From NCBI GenBank assembly GCA_934511545.1, contig CAKSWM010000042.1, positions 1-9,390 on the forward strand: DNA of 9,390 bases, read 5' to 3'. The notes beneath the pieces were generated by a model. The model was given only the letters and a program-made list of their open reading frames with translations, did not search any database and was not told the DNA's origin. Below, piece by piece: positions 1 through 7,031 of the stretch. Position 1 is the stretch's first letter; each line of letters opens with the position of its first letter. The position numbers and the translations under genes are program-made. The stretch is from an uncultured Oscillospiraceae bacterium (lineage in GTDB: Bacteria > Bacillota > Clostridia > Oscillospirales > Oscillospiraceae).

Positions 1-111
1 TCTGTCGGCAAAAAGGTGCAGAGCGCAATAACCTCTGCGGTCGAATCCATGACCGGAATGGATGCGGAGGTCAACGTCCGCATTTCCGGCGTCGCATTCG
101 AAAAGAACTGA
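1..111 (+). CDS. Asp23/Gls24 family protein, C-terminal end (partial)
   Basis: The frame is open from the first base and ends at TGA 109-111, giving the last 36 residues of a protein whose start lies outside the window. The tail contains ITSAVESMTGMDAEVNVRIS, ending GVAFEKN. This alternation of an amphipathic helix, a TGM turn and a VNV-x-I-x-GV strand is typical of the C-terminus of Asp23/Gls24 (DUF322) proteins. An Asp23 protein (YqhY in Bacillus) is the usual neighbour upstream of nusB in Bacillota, which supports the call. Family members are small cytoplasmic or membrane-associated proteins linked to envelope homeostasis and lipid metabolism, and their biochemical role is poorly defined. 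Only 28 bases separate it from nusB and I see no terminator between them, so co-transcription is likely. The family call rests on a short tail plus context. Confidence 0.75.
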   Translation, partial: SVGKKVQSAITSAVESMTGMDAEVNVRISGVAFEKN

Positions 112-139
112 CCTATTTTAACAGCGTGGGAGGACAGAT

Positions 140-619
140 ATGACCAGAACAGCGGCAAGAGAGATCGCCGTCCGGCTCTCCTTCGGCGAGTCCGTGACCT
201 CCGGCGGAGCCGGAGCCATAGAAGAGTTTTTCGACAGGGACTACTATGACTCACTGACGGGAGAGGACGAGCTTTTCTCCGAATATCCGGGAGAGAAGGA
301 GATCGCATATATAACCAGACTCGTCGGGGGCGTCCGCGAAAAGCGGGAGGAACTGGATTCTTATATAGAAAAGTATTCCCGCGGCTGGAAGCTCGGGCGC
401 ATATCCCGCATAAGCCTGGCCGTCCTCCGCTGCTGCATGTACGAGATACTCTATATGCCCGATGTGCCGAACGCGGCCTCGATAAACGAGGCGGTGGAGC
501 TTGCAAAGGGATATGAGGAGCCGGAGACCGTTTCTTTCATAAACGGGATCCTCGGCAGCTTCGTTCGTGGAGAGGTTGAAAATGGAGAAACAGACTCTGA
601 CGGTAACTGCACTGAATAA
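140..619 (+). CDS. nusB: Transcription antitermination factor NusB
   Basis: This encodes 159 residues, slightly longer than the usual 130-150 for NusB. NusB is an all-helical RNA-binding protein that pairs with NusE (ribosomal protein S10) on boxA RNA, which helps RNA polymerase resist Rho-dependent termination in rRNA operons. The N-terminal AAREIAVRLSF segment matches the family's opening helix. The conserved core follows at about residues 86-140: WKLGRISRISLAVLRCCMYE, a PNAASINEAVELAKGY stretch (NEA[VI]E-A+ motif), and FINGILGSFVR. The ATG at 140 follows GGGAGGA with about six spacer bases. The last dozen or so residues (GETDSDGNCTE) are acidic and not conserved. They are encoded in the stretch that overlaps the xseA start, so the extension may simply reflect gene overlap. 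Many Bacillota have folD between nusB and xseA, but it is absent here. Confidence 0.96.
   Translation: MTRTAAREIAVRLSFGESVTSGGAGAIEEFFDRDYYDSLTGEDELFSEYPGEKEIAYITRLVGGVREKREELDSYIEKYSRGWKLGRISRISLAVLRCCMYEILYMPDVPNAASINEAVELAKGYEEPETVSFINGILGSFVRGEVENGETDSDGNCTE
569..575 (+). promoter_or_regulatory. Shine-Dalgarno site that sets the xseA start
   Basis: GGAGAGG lies six bases upstream of ATG 582. The reading frame also offers a GTG at 567, but that would overlap this site, so it could not use it. I therefore start xseA at 582. Confidence 0.75.
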
Positions 620-1781
620 CCGAATAAAGGATCTTTTTGAGCTCGACCCGCTTCTTGCAGACGTCTGCGTGAGGGGCGAGCTCTCAAACTATAAGATATA
701 TCCGTCCGGACACCATTATTTCACGCTCAAGGACAAGGAAAGCTCCCTGCGCTGCGTAATGTTCCGCAGCAGCGCATCAAAGCTGCGCTTTCGTCCGGAA
801 AGCGGGATGGGAGTCACCGCTGCGGGCAGTGTCCGGGTGTATACCCGCGACGGCGCCTACCAGCTTTACTGTACGTCGCTGATGCCGGAGGGGACCGGCG
901 ACCTTCAAATAGCCTTTGAGCAGCTCAAGGCAAAGCTTGACGCCGAGGGTCTGTTTGACCCCGCGCACAAAAAGCCCCTGCCCAGATTCCCGCGCCGCAT
1001 CGCCGTTATAACCTCTTCGGCGGGCGCGGCCGTGCGCGATATCATCCGCGTGCTTGGAAAGCGCTGGCCCATGTGCGAGGTGATAGTATTGCCCGTGCGT
1101 GTCCAGGGCACGGAGGCCCCGCCGGAGATCGTCGGTGCGATAAGATACGCCAACCGATGGAATGTCGCGGACCTTATCATAACCGGGCGCGGCGGCGGGT
1201 CGATCGAGGACCTCTGGGCGTTCAACGACGAGCGGGTGGCCAGAGCGATATATGACTCCGAACTGCCTGTCATCTCCGCCGTCGGACATGAGCCGGATGT
1301 GACGATCTCGGACTATGTCGCCGATATCCGCGCGGCAACGCCGTCAAACGCGGCAGAGCTTGCAGTGCCGGATGCCGAAGAATTCCTGGCGTCGCTCGCA
1401 ACGGCGGGGACGCGCATCGACAGGGCGGAGGAAAAGAAGCTGGCCCGGTGCGCCGACAGACTGCGCGAGCTGGCATCCCGCCGGATCATGACGAGCCCCA
1501 TGGCCTATGTTGATCAAAAGCGGATGGAGCTGGACTATGCTTCGGAAAAGCTCGCAACGGCGGCGCACAGAAAGTTTTCAAAAAAACGTGAGGAATATAT
1601 CTCGCTTGCATCAAAGCTTGATGCGCTCAGCCCGCTGAAAGTGCTGACGCGCGGCTATTCCGTTGCAACAACGGGAAGCGGGGAGCTTGTAAAGAGCGTT
1701 AAGCAGGTATCAAACGGCGACAGGCTGAGCCTGCGCCTTTCGGACGGCAGCATAGCCTGCCGCGTTACGGAGGAAGAATGA
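582..1781 (+). CDS. xseA: Exodeoxyribonuclease VII large subunit
   Basis: The 399-residue catalytic subunit of exonuclease VII is of normal family length. With several copies of XseB it forms a cytoplasmic enzyme that degrades single-stranded DNA from both ends into acid-soluble oligonucleotides, in mismatch repair and DNA-damage processing. Residues 5-105 form the N-terminal OB-fold (VRGELSNYK at 30-38, HHYFTLKD at 44-51). The nuclease core spans about 135-265 and holds the family motifs ITSSAGAAVRDI (143-154), TGRGGGSIEDLWAFN (201-215) and GHEPDVTISDYVADIRAATP (235-254). A long charged helical region follows (about 265-345), and the C-terminal signature SPLKVLTRGYSV is at 350-361. The first 38 bases lie inside the end of nusB in another frame. 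The stop codon overlaps the xseB start in an ATGA, so translation is probably coupled. Confidence 0.97.
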   Translation: MEKQTLTVTALNNRIKDLFELDPLLADVCVRGELSNYKIYPSGHHYFTLKDKESSLRCVMFRSSASKLRFRPESGMGVTAAGSVRVYTRDGAYQLYCTSLMPEGTGDLQIAFEQLKAKLDAEGLFDPAHKKPLPRFPRRIAVITSSAGAAVRDIIRVLGKRWPMCEVIVLPVRVQGTEAPPEIVGAIRYANRWNVADLIITGRGGGSIEDLWAFNDERVARAIYDSELPVISAVGHEPDVTISDYVADIRAATPSNAAELAVPDAEEFLASLATAGTRIDRAEEKKLARCADRLRELASRRIMTSPMAYVDQKRMELDYASEKLATAAHRKFSKKREEYISLASKLDALSPLKVLTRGYSVATTGSGELVKSVKQVSNGDRLSLRLSDGSIACRVTEEE

Positions 1782-2014
1782 AAATGGAGAAAAACATGAG
1801 CTTTGAACAGTCCATAGCCAGACTGAGCGAGATCGTAACGAAGCTTGAAAAGGGAGAGGCGCCGCTGGCCGAGTCGCTGGAGCTTTTTGAGGAGGGCACG
1901 TCCCTCATAAATGTCTGCACAAAAATGCTTGACGAGGCGGAGCAGAAGGTGGTGAAGCTCCGCAAGGGTGCGGACGGATCGCCCGAGGAGCTGCCGCTGG
2001 ACCCGGAGGAATGA
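1778..2014 (+). CDS. xseB: Exodeoxyribonuclease VII small subunit
   Basis: This 78-residue protein is the small, helical, non-catalytic partner of XseA. It shows the family pattern MSFEQSIARLSEIVTKLEKG (residues 7-26), then PLAESLELFEEG (29-40) and a second charged helix ending VVKLRKG. The acidic tail is variable. Several XseB copies coat the coiled-coil region of one XseA and are needed for activity. The assigned ATG overlaps the xseA stop (ATGA), with GGAGG only four bases upstream. In-frame ATGs at 1784 and 1796 are also possible; the one at 1784 sits ten bases from the same GGAGG, and the one at 1796 is where family homology begins. The start is therefore uncertain by up to six residues. 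Three bases separate its stop from ispA. Confidence 0.95.
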   Translation: MKMEKNMSFEQSIARLSEIVTKLEKGEAPLAESLELFEEGTSLINVCTKMLDEAEQKVVKLRKGADGSPEELPLDPEE

Positions 2015-2017
2015 TAT

Positions 2018-2890
2018 ATGACTGCCTATGAAAGATACCGCGAACTGGTCGAGCGCGAGCTGCGGGAGTTTATGGCCGGGAATGAAGACATGCCTCAGCA
2101 CAGGCTGATCGAGGCGATGCGGTACAGTCTGCTTGCCGGCGGCAAGCGGATAAGGCCGGTGCTTGTTCTCGAGTTCTGCGCTGCGGCGGGCGGAGACGCG
2201 AAAAGCGCCCTGCCGGCTGCCTGCGCTGTTGAGATGCTGCATACATATTCTCTCATTCATGATGATCTGCCCTGCATGGACAACGACTCCCTGCGCCGCG
2301 GCAAGCCGACAAATCATATCGTCTACGGCGAGTTTACGGCAACGCTTGCAGGGGACGCGCTCCAGGCGGAGGCCTTCGGCGTTATCATGAGAAGCCCTCT
2401 TCCGGCGCAGGTGCGCTGCGGCTGCACGGAATATCTAGCCGGCGCGGCCGGAGTTGACGGGATCTGCGGCGGACAGCAGCTCGATATGGAGGGCGACGGA
2501 AAAAGCCTCTCGGAGGACGAGCTTGCCGAGATCCACTCCAGAAAGACTGGATCGCTTCTCTCGGCTGCCTGCGCTATGGGTGCGGTGTGCGGCGGAGCGG
2601 ACGAGGAACAGATTGAGGCCGCGCTCATATACGGCGCCGCGCTCGGCACGGCGTTCCAGATACGCGACGATATGCTCGATGTGCTCGCGGACGAGAAAGT
2701 GCTTGGAAAAAACATCGGCTCGGACGCAAAGGAGGGCAAGACGACCTTCATGACGCTGTGGGGCGCAGACGAATGCCAGAGGCGCGTCTCGCGGCTGACG
2801 GAATATGCCGTGGACACGATGAAAAAAGCCTTCAAAAGCCCGGAAGAGCTGATAGAGCTTGCAAACATGCTGGTAAACCGCATGAACTGA
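2018..2890 (+). CDS. ispA: Farnesyl diphosphate synthase (polyprenyl synthetase family)
   Basis: This 290-residue all-helical enzyme is of normal length for bacterial FPP synthase. It condenses DMAPP and then GPP with IPP to give farnesyl diphosphate, the precursor of undecaprenyl phosphate and quinone side chains. The IPP-binding motif GGKRIRP is at 41-47. The first aspartate-rich motif DDLPCMDND (82-90) has the two-residue insertion between aspartates found in bacterial (type II) FPP synthases, preceded by HTYSLIH and followed by LRRGKPTNH. The second aspartate-rich motif DDMLD is at 217-221 (FQIRDDMLDV), and the C-terminal K-T-F sits in GKTTFMTL. GGAGG lies eight bases before the ATG. It is the last gene of the first transcription unit and is followed at once by an intrinsic terminator. 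Product chain length is inferred from motif type; a geranylgeranyl synthase is less likely. Confidence 0.95.
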   Translation: MTAYERYRELVERELREFMAGNEDMPQHRLIEAMRYSLLAGGKRIRPVLVLEFCAAAGGDAKSALPAACAVEMLHTYSLIHDDLPCMDNDSLRRGKPTNHIVYGEFTATLAGDALQAEAFGVIMRSPLPAQVRCGCTEYLAGAAGVDGICGGQQLDMEGDGKSLSEDELAEIHSRKTGSLLSAACAMGAVCGGADEEQIEAALIYGAALGTAFQIRDDMLDVLADEKVLGKNIGSDAKEGKTTFMTLWGADECQRRVSRLTEYAVDTMKKAFKSPEELIELANMLVNRMN

Positions 2891-2913
2891 ATATGCACTG
2901 AATAATGAATATT

Positions 2914-2957
2914 TATCGCCCGCGTGTATTGAAAACGCGGGCGATATTTGTTATTAT
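2914..2957 (+). terminator. Rho-independent terminator after ispA
   Basis: A perfect 12-base-pair stem forms between 2914-2925 (TATCGCCCGCGT) and 2935-2946 (ACGCGGGCGATA), closing a nine-base loop at 2926-2934. The stem is mostly G:C and is followed by a T-rich tract (TTTGTTATTAT, 2947-2957). It begins 24 bases after the ispA stop. The tract is interrupted rather than a pure T run, so termination may be incomplete. The loop and tail also carry the boxes of the predicted dxs promoter. Confidence 0.9.
2929..2957 (+). promoter_or_regulatory. Predicted sigma-A promoter for dxs-tlyA-nadK-argR-recN
   Basis: TTGAAA at 2929-2934 (five of six match TTGACA) and TATTAT at 2952-2957 (five of six match TATAAT) are separated by exactly 17 bases. 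Transcription would begin near 2963-2966, leaving a leader of about 72 bases before dxs. The -35 box lies in the loop of the ispA terminator, the spacer is the 3' stem arm, and the -10 box is in the T-rich tail. Assignment is from consensus match and spacing only. Confidence 0.65.
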
Positions 2958-2968
2958 AACTTTGTGTA

Positions 2969-3018
2969 CCTTTTGGAAAAAGGATCGCAAATACGGCAAA
3001 GAGGGCGCGGAAGCGCCT
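2969..3018 (+). other. Two small hairpins in the predicted dxs leader
   Basis: CCTTTT (2969-2974) can pair with AAAAGG (2978-2983) across a three-base loop. GGCGC (3004-3008) pairs with GCGCC (3013-3017) around a GGAA tetraloop of the GNRA type, with one extra G:U pair at its base (3003/3018). The second hairpin ends just before the dxs ribosome site (GAGG, 3023-3026). They may stabilise the mRNA or influence initiation, but they match no riboswitch that I recognise. Confidence 0.35.
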
Positions 3019-3036
3019 GTTTGAGGATAGACACAA

Positions 3037-4899
3037 GTGAGTATACTGGAAAATATAAATTCGCCCGAGCAGCTGCGCCGGCTCGACGAGAACCAGCTTG
3101 TCGAGCTCTGCGCGGAGCTCAGGCAGTTTCTGATAGAGAACGTCTCCAAAACCGGAGGGCATCTGGCCTCTAACCTCGGCGCTGTGGAGCTTACCGTCGC
3201 ACTGCATCGGGTCTATGACACCTCGCGTGACCGGATAGTGTTCGATGTCGGCCACCAGAGCTATGTACACAAGATACTGACCGGACGCAGAGACAGATTC
3301 TATTCGCTGCGCACACTGGGCGGCATCTCCGGCTTCCCGAAACCCCGTGAATCGGACGATGATGCATTCATTGCGGGACATGCGTCAAACTCGATATCGG
3401 CGGCTCTCGGAATGGCGAGGGCGAGAACGCTCATGCACGAGGACTATGCGGTCGCGGCCGTCATCGGCGACGGCGCGATGACGGGCGGCCTGGCCTATGA
3501 GGGACTGAGCGACGCCGGAGAGAGCGGAGAACCGCTGGTCGTTATTCTCAACGACAACGGAATGAGCATAAGCCGCAATGTCGGCGGCATCGCGCGTCTG
3601 CTTTCCAGGTCCCGCGTGCGTCCGGGCTATCTAAACTTCAAAAGAGTATACCGAAAGACGATCGGCAGGGTCCCGCTGCTGTACCGGTTTGCCCACAACG
3701 TCAAGGAAAAGGTCAAATCGCTGATACTGCATACGGGCATGTTTGAGGATATGGGTTTTAACTATCTCGGCCCGATTGACGGACACGACGTGGTAAAGCT
3801 TGAAACGGTGCTGCGCTGGGCGCGAGAAATGGACGAGCCGGTGCTGCTGCATGTAATAACGCAGAAGGGCAAGGGATACGCGCTTGCGGAGGAAAGCCCC
3901 GGACTTTATCACGGGGTCAACCCGTTCGATCCCGAACGGGGCGTGACTCTGCCTGCGGCAAAGGATTTTTCCGCCGTTTTTGGCGAGGAACTGTGCAGAA
4001 TGGCCGGAAAAAATGACAGGCTCGTTGCGATAACCGCGGCCATGACTGCGGGCACCGGCCTTGAAAAATTTGCGGAGAGCTATCCTGAGCGGTTTTTCGA
4101 TGTCGGCATCGCAGAGGGGCATGCCGTCACCATGGCAGCCGGAATGGCCAAACAGGGACTGGTTCCCGTTGCCGCTATCTATTCGACCTTCCTTCAGCGG
4201 GCCTATGACATGCTGATCCATGACGTCGCGCTCCAGAAGCTGCATGTCGTCCTCGGCGTTGACAGAGCGGGAATAGTCGGGCGCGACGGCGAGACGCATA
4301 ACGGTGTCTTTGATGTGAACTATCTGACAAGCGTTCCGAATATGGCGATATTCTGCCCTTCGTCCTTTGCGGAGCTGCGCGATATGCTGCACCTGGCGGT
4401 TGAAAAGGTCAAGGGGCCGGTCGCCGTCCGCTATCCGCGCGGCGGCGAGGGAATATACAAAGCGACGACCGCAAAGGAACCCGTCGCCGTGCTGAGAGAG
4501 GGCAGGGATATCTGCATAGTGAGCTACGGCATAATGATAAACCAGTGTCTCAAGGCCACAAAGCTTCTCGAAAAGCGCGGCCACAGCGTGAAGCTCGTTA
4601 AACTCAACCTTATAAATCCGCTCGACTGCGAGCATCTGGCGGCCCTTGCGGCAGAGTGTGGGAGAATACTCGTTGTCGAGGACGAGTGCAATGCCGGATG
4701 CGTGGGCGAACGCCTGCTCTGCGCGGCGGAAAAATGCGGCGTGCTGTTTGAAAGAGCAAAGCTTCTCAACCTCGGCAGCGGCATTGTGACCCATGGCAGT
4801 CCGGAGAGACTTTATTCGGTCCTCGGGCTGGACGCGGAGTCGATCGCGAATACGGCGGCGGAGATGATCCCGCCGGAAACGGCAAGGAGCGGTGAATAA
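3037..4899 (+). CDS. dxs: 1-deoxy-D-xylulose-5-phosphate synthase
   Basis: This 620-residue enzyme is full length for the family. It joins pyruvate and D-glyceraldehyde 3-phosphate, with loss of CO2, to make DXP, the entry step of the MEP isoprenoid pathway and also a precursor of thiamine and pyridoxal. It needs thiamine diphosphate and magnesium. Visible landmarks: TGGHLASNLG (39-48), GHQSYVHKILTGR (72-84), the ThDP motif starting at GDG (144-146) and ending at NDN (172-174), H292 in the YHGVNPFD segment, the catalytic glutamate E360 in DVGIAEGHA, DGETHNGVFD (417-426), and YPRGGEG (466-472). The C-terminal transketolase-like domain follows. The start is GTG at 3037, with GAGG ten bases upstream. 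tlyA begins at the very next base after the stop, so the two are likely translationally coupled. It is probably the first gene of the second operon and is placed beside ispA, which acts later in the same pathway. Confidence 0.97.
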   Translation: MSILENINSPEQLRRLDENQLVELCAELRQFLIENVSKTGGHLASNLGAVELTVALHRVYDTSRDRIVFDVGHQSYVHKILTGRRDRFYSLRTLGGISGFPKPRESDDDAFIAGHASNSISAALGMARARTLMHEDYAVAAVIGDGAMTGGLAYEGLSDAGESGEPLVVILNDNGMSISRNVGGIARLLSRSRVRPGYLNFKRVYRKTIGRVPLLYRFAHNVKEKVKSLILHTGMFEDMGFNYLGPIDGHDVVKLETVLRWAREMDEPVLLHVITQKGKGYALAEESPGLYHGVNPFDPERGVTLPAAKDFSAVFGEELCRMAGKNDRLVAITAAMTAGTGLEKFAESYPERFFDVGIAEGHAVTMAAGMAKQGLVPVAAIYSTFLQRAYDMLIHDVALQKLHVVLGVDRAGIVGRDGETHNGVFDVNYLTSVPNMAIFCPSSFAELRDMLHLAVEKVKGPVAVRYPRGGEGIYKATTAKEPVAVLREGRDICIVSYGIMINQCLKATKLLEKRGHSVKLVKLNLINPLDCEHLAALAAECGRILVVEDECNAGCVGERLLCAAEKCGVLFERAKLLNLGSGIVTHGSPERLYSVLGLDAESIANTAAEMIPPETARSGE

Positions 4900-5712
4900 G
4901 TGAAGAAGCAGAGACTTGACCAGCTTATATTCGAAATGGGCCTTGTGCCCAGCCGCGAGCGCGCGAAAACAACTATAATGAGCGGCCTTGTTTTCGTGGA
5001 CGGACAGCGCGCGGACAAACCGGGCATGTCCGTTTCTCCGGAGAGCGAGATTGAGGTTCGCGGCGATGCGATACCATATGTCAGCCGCGGCGGGCTCAAG
5101 CTTGAAAAGGCACTGCGCGTTTTCGGCATAGATCCGGCAGGATATACCTGCATCGACTGCGGTGCGTCAACGGGCGGTTTTACGGATGTTCTGCTCAAGA
5201 ACGGTGCGGCAAAGGTCTATGCCGTTGACGTCGGCTACGGCCAGCTTGCGTGGAGTCTGCGCAATGATGCGCGCGTGGTTGCAATGGAGCGCACGAATGT
5301 GCGGTATCTGACGCGTGAGCAGATACCGGAGCCTATGGACATGGCCGTCATGGACCTGAGCTTTATTTCCTTGCGGCTCGTTCTTCCGCCGGTCTATGAA
5401 CTTCTGCGCGACGGGGCATATACCGTGTGCCTTGTCAAGCCGCAGTTCGAGGCCGGCAGGGAAAAGGTCGGGAAAAAGGGCGTTGTAAGGGACAAAAGCG
5501 TGCATATCGAAGTATTGGAGAATTTTCTCCGGTTTGCAAAGGAAACGGGCTTTTCGGTCCGCGGCGTGGACTATTCGCCGATCCGCGGGCCTGAGGGAAA
5601 CATAGAATACCTCGGCTGGCTTCAGAAGAGCGGAGAGCCATCTGCGGAGGTGGGTGTTGCCGCAATAGTGGAAGCTTCGCATGAGGCACATAAGGAGCGG
5701 GAAAATGGCTGA
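4900..5712 (+). CDS. tlyA: TlyA family rRNA 2'-O-methyltransferase (YqxC)
   Basis: This 270-residue protein has the TlyA layout. An N-terminal S4 RNA-binding domain covers about residues 4-60 (RLDQLIFEMGLVPSRERAKT, then VFVDGQ). A linker with SRGGLKLEKAL follows, then an FtsJ-type Rossmann methyltransferase domain with the SAM-binding loop DCGASTGGFTD at 86-96. The catalytic K-D-K-E residues are all present: K67, D152 (MDLSF), K180 (VKPQFE) and E236 (NIEYL). Characterised TlyA enzymes 2'-O-methylate cytidines in 16S and/or 23S rRNA, which affects sensitivity to capreomycin. Older hemolysin labels are doubtful, and whether this copy modifies one or both rRNAs cannot be told from sequence. The GTG start directly abuts the dxs stop, with AAGGAG ten bases upstream inside dxs. 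Its last eight bases overlap nadK. Confidence 0.94.
   Translation: MKKQRLDQLIFEMGLVPSRERAKTTIMSGLVFVDGQRADKPGMSVSPESEIEVRGDAIPYVSRGGLKLEKALRVFGIDPAGYTCIDCGASTGGFTDVLLKNGAAKVYAVDVGYGQLAWSLRNDARVVAMERTNVRYLTREQIPEPMDMAVMDLSFISLRLVLPPVYELLRDGAYTVCLVKPQFEAGREKVGKKGVVRDKSVHIEVLENFLRFAKETGFSVRGVDYSPIRGPEGNIEYLGWLQKSGEPSAEVGVAAIVEASHEAHKERENG
5692..5697 (+). promoter_or_regulatory. Shine-Dalgarno site that sets the nadK start
   Basis: AAGGAG lies seven bases upstream of ATG 5705. An in-frame ATG at 5681 would add eight residues (MRHIRSGK) not expected in NAD kinases and would place this site inside the coding region. I therefore start nadK at 5705. Confidence 0.8.
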
Positions 5713-6571
5713 AATAATCGCTCTCTGTCCGAATGTTTTCAGGGATTCCGGACTGAAAACAACTTTGGAAGCAAAAAGGATACTGGAAAAGGCGGGATTT
5801 GAGACCGCCGTCAGCACGGTGTTCAGGGCCGGAGGAAACAGGGGCGTGCCCCAAAACGTTGAGTTGAGCCCGATAGAGGAGAGCATCAGAAGGGCGAAGC
5901 TCATCGTATCATTTGGAGGCGACGGAACGATCCTGCATACGGCAAGGGCGGCCGTCGGCAGCGAGGTGCCGATAATCGGCGTTAATCTGGGAACCAAGGG
6001 CTTCATGGCAGAGCTCGAGCCGAACCAGCTTGATATGCTCGTAAAAGCCGCAAAGGGCGATTTTGTTCCCGAATACCGCATGATGCTGGACGTGAGCCTT
6101 ATACGCGAGGGCGAGACGATCTATTCCGATTCCGCGCTCAACGACGTCGTCGTGTCCGGTATTGCGCATACGGTGCATCTCAAGGCATGGGGAGACGGAC
6201 AGCTTATGACGGAGTTTTCCGGCGATGGGATAATTCTTGCAACGCCGACGGGCTCGACGGCCTACTCGATGTCCGCGGGAGGTCCGCTTGTCGAACCTAC
6301 GGCCGAGAATATAATCCTGACGCCTATCTGTTCGCACGCGCTCATTTCGCGCAGCTTTGTCCTTGCTCCGGAGCGGAGCGTCCGCGTTCAGCTCCCCCGG
6401 CTGTCCGTGAACAGGCGGGCGGTGCTTTCGGTCGACGGCGGAGATACGATCTCTCTGCGGACAGGCGATGAACTGACGGTATCCCGCTCGAAATACAGAA
6501 CGCTGATCGCGCATGTCGGCGATAAGACCTTTTATGACGTAGCCTATGAGAAATTGGGAGAAAGAAAATGA
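5705..6571 (+). CDS. nadK: NAD kinase
   Basis: This 288-residue cytoplasmic enzyme phosphorylates NAD at the adenosine 2'-hydroxyl, using ATP or polyphosphate, and is the source of NADP. The hallmark GGDG lies at 71-74 within SFGGDGTILHTAR. It is followed by NLGTKGF (94-100), ALNDVVV (144-150, the conserved N-D pair), GDG at 173-175, and TPTGSTAYSMSAGGPLV (180-196), all in the family order. Length is typical. The first five motif residues of NLGTKGF fit the family, but the usual hydrophobic position before GF is lysine. The gene overlaps tlyA by eight bases and argR by four (ATGA), so translational coupling on both sides is likely. Confidence 0.96.
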   Translation: MAEIIALCPNVFRDSGLKTTLEAKRILEKAGFETAVSTVFRAGGNRGVPQNVELSPIEESIRRAKLIVSFGGDGTILHTARAAVGSEVPIIGVNLGTKGFMAELEPNQLDMLVKAAKGDFVPEYRMMLDVSLIREGETIYSDSALNDVVVSGIAHTVHLKAWGDGQLMTEFSGDGIILATPTGSTAYSMSAGGPLVEPTAENIILTPICSHALISRSFVLAPERSVRVQLPRLSVNRRAVLSVDGGDTISLRTGDELTVSRSKYRTLIAHVGDKTFYDVAYEKLGERK

Positions 6572-7017
6572 AAAACGACAGACAAGCGAAAATACTTGAG
6601 ATAATATCTTCGCAAGATATTGAAACGCAGTCTCAGCTCATGGAAGAGCTGCAAATGCGCGGAATAAAGAGCACCCAGGCAACGCTTTCGCGAGACATAA
6701 AGCAGCTTCGCCTGGTCAAGGAACAGGCGCCTGACGGAACATATCGTTACCGTGCGGTATCCAGGATCGAGCACTTCGGCAGCGAGGAACGCCTTCGCAC
6801 GATATTCCGCGAGAGCGTGACGAGCTTTGACATGGCTCAGAATATCGTTGTCATAAAAACACTGCCTGGACTTGCAAACGCCGCGGGTTCCGCCATTGAC
6901 TCGATGGATATAAACGGGCTTGTCGGCACGCTGGCCGGTGATGATACGCTGTTTCTTGCCATGCGCGATATCAGCGCCGCCGAACTGTTCTGTGAAGAGA
7001 TCCAATCAATGCTGTGA
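6568..7017 (+). CDS. argR: Arginine repressor ArgR/AhrC
   Basis: This 149-residue protein is of standard length. ArgR is a hexameric, arginine-responsive DNA-binding protein that represses arginine biosynthesis and, in Bacillus, activates catabolism. The N-terminal winged helix-turn-helix spans about residues 1-65 (RQAKILEIISSQDIETQSQL, with the recognition-helix segment TQATLSRDIKQLRLVK at 36-51 and the wing ending GTYRYR). The C-terminal oligomerisation and arginine-binding domain covers about 80-149, with PGLANAAGSAID (100-111) and the GTLAGDDT segment (120-127) holding the acidic residues that bind arginine. The ATG overlaps the nadK stop (ATGA). Placement between tlyA/nadK and recN is the classic Bacillota arrangement (yqxC-ahrC-recN). 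I saw no convincing ARG-box operator inside the window. Confidence 0.97.
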   Translation: MKNDRQAKILEIISSQDIETQSQLMEELQMRGIKSTQATLSRDIKQLRLVKEQAPDGTYRYRAVSRIEHFGSEERLRTIFRESVTSFDMAQNIVVIKTLPGLANAAGSAIDSMDINGLVGTLAGDDTLFLAMRDISAAELFCEEIQSML

Positions 7018-7031
7018 AGGGTCGATGAGAT

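Noticed and set aside
2888..2910. Three TGAAT copies (2888-2892, 2899-2903, 2906-2910), resembling ARG-box half sites near an operon that contains argR
   Set aside because: An ARG box needs an opposed ATTCA half after about four A/T bases; none follows any copy, and the first overlaps the ispA stop. AT-rich spacer sequence is a sufficient explanation.
2323..3381. A 352-codon minus-strand open frame across the ispA-dxs junction
   Set aside because: It runs through the ispA terminator hairpin and opposite conserved motifs of two real genes; the translation shows no family features.
3631..4794. A long open frame of 387 codons on the minus strand opposite dxs
   Set aside because: It lies wholly inside a clearly identified gene, has no ribosome site or recognisable domain, and GC-rich coding DNA commonly leaves its complement open.
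5681..5704. Upstream in-frame ATG as the nadK start
   Set aside because: It would encode eight extra residues through the ribosome site at 5692-5697; the ATG at 5705 has ideal spacing and matches the usual NadK N-terminus.
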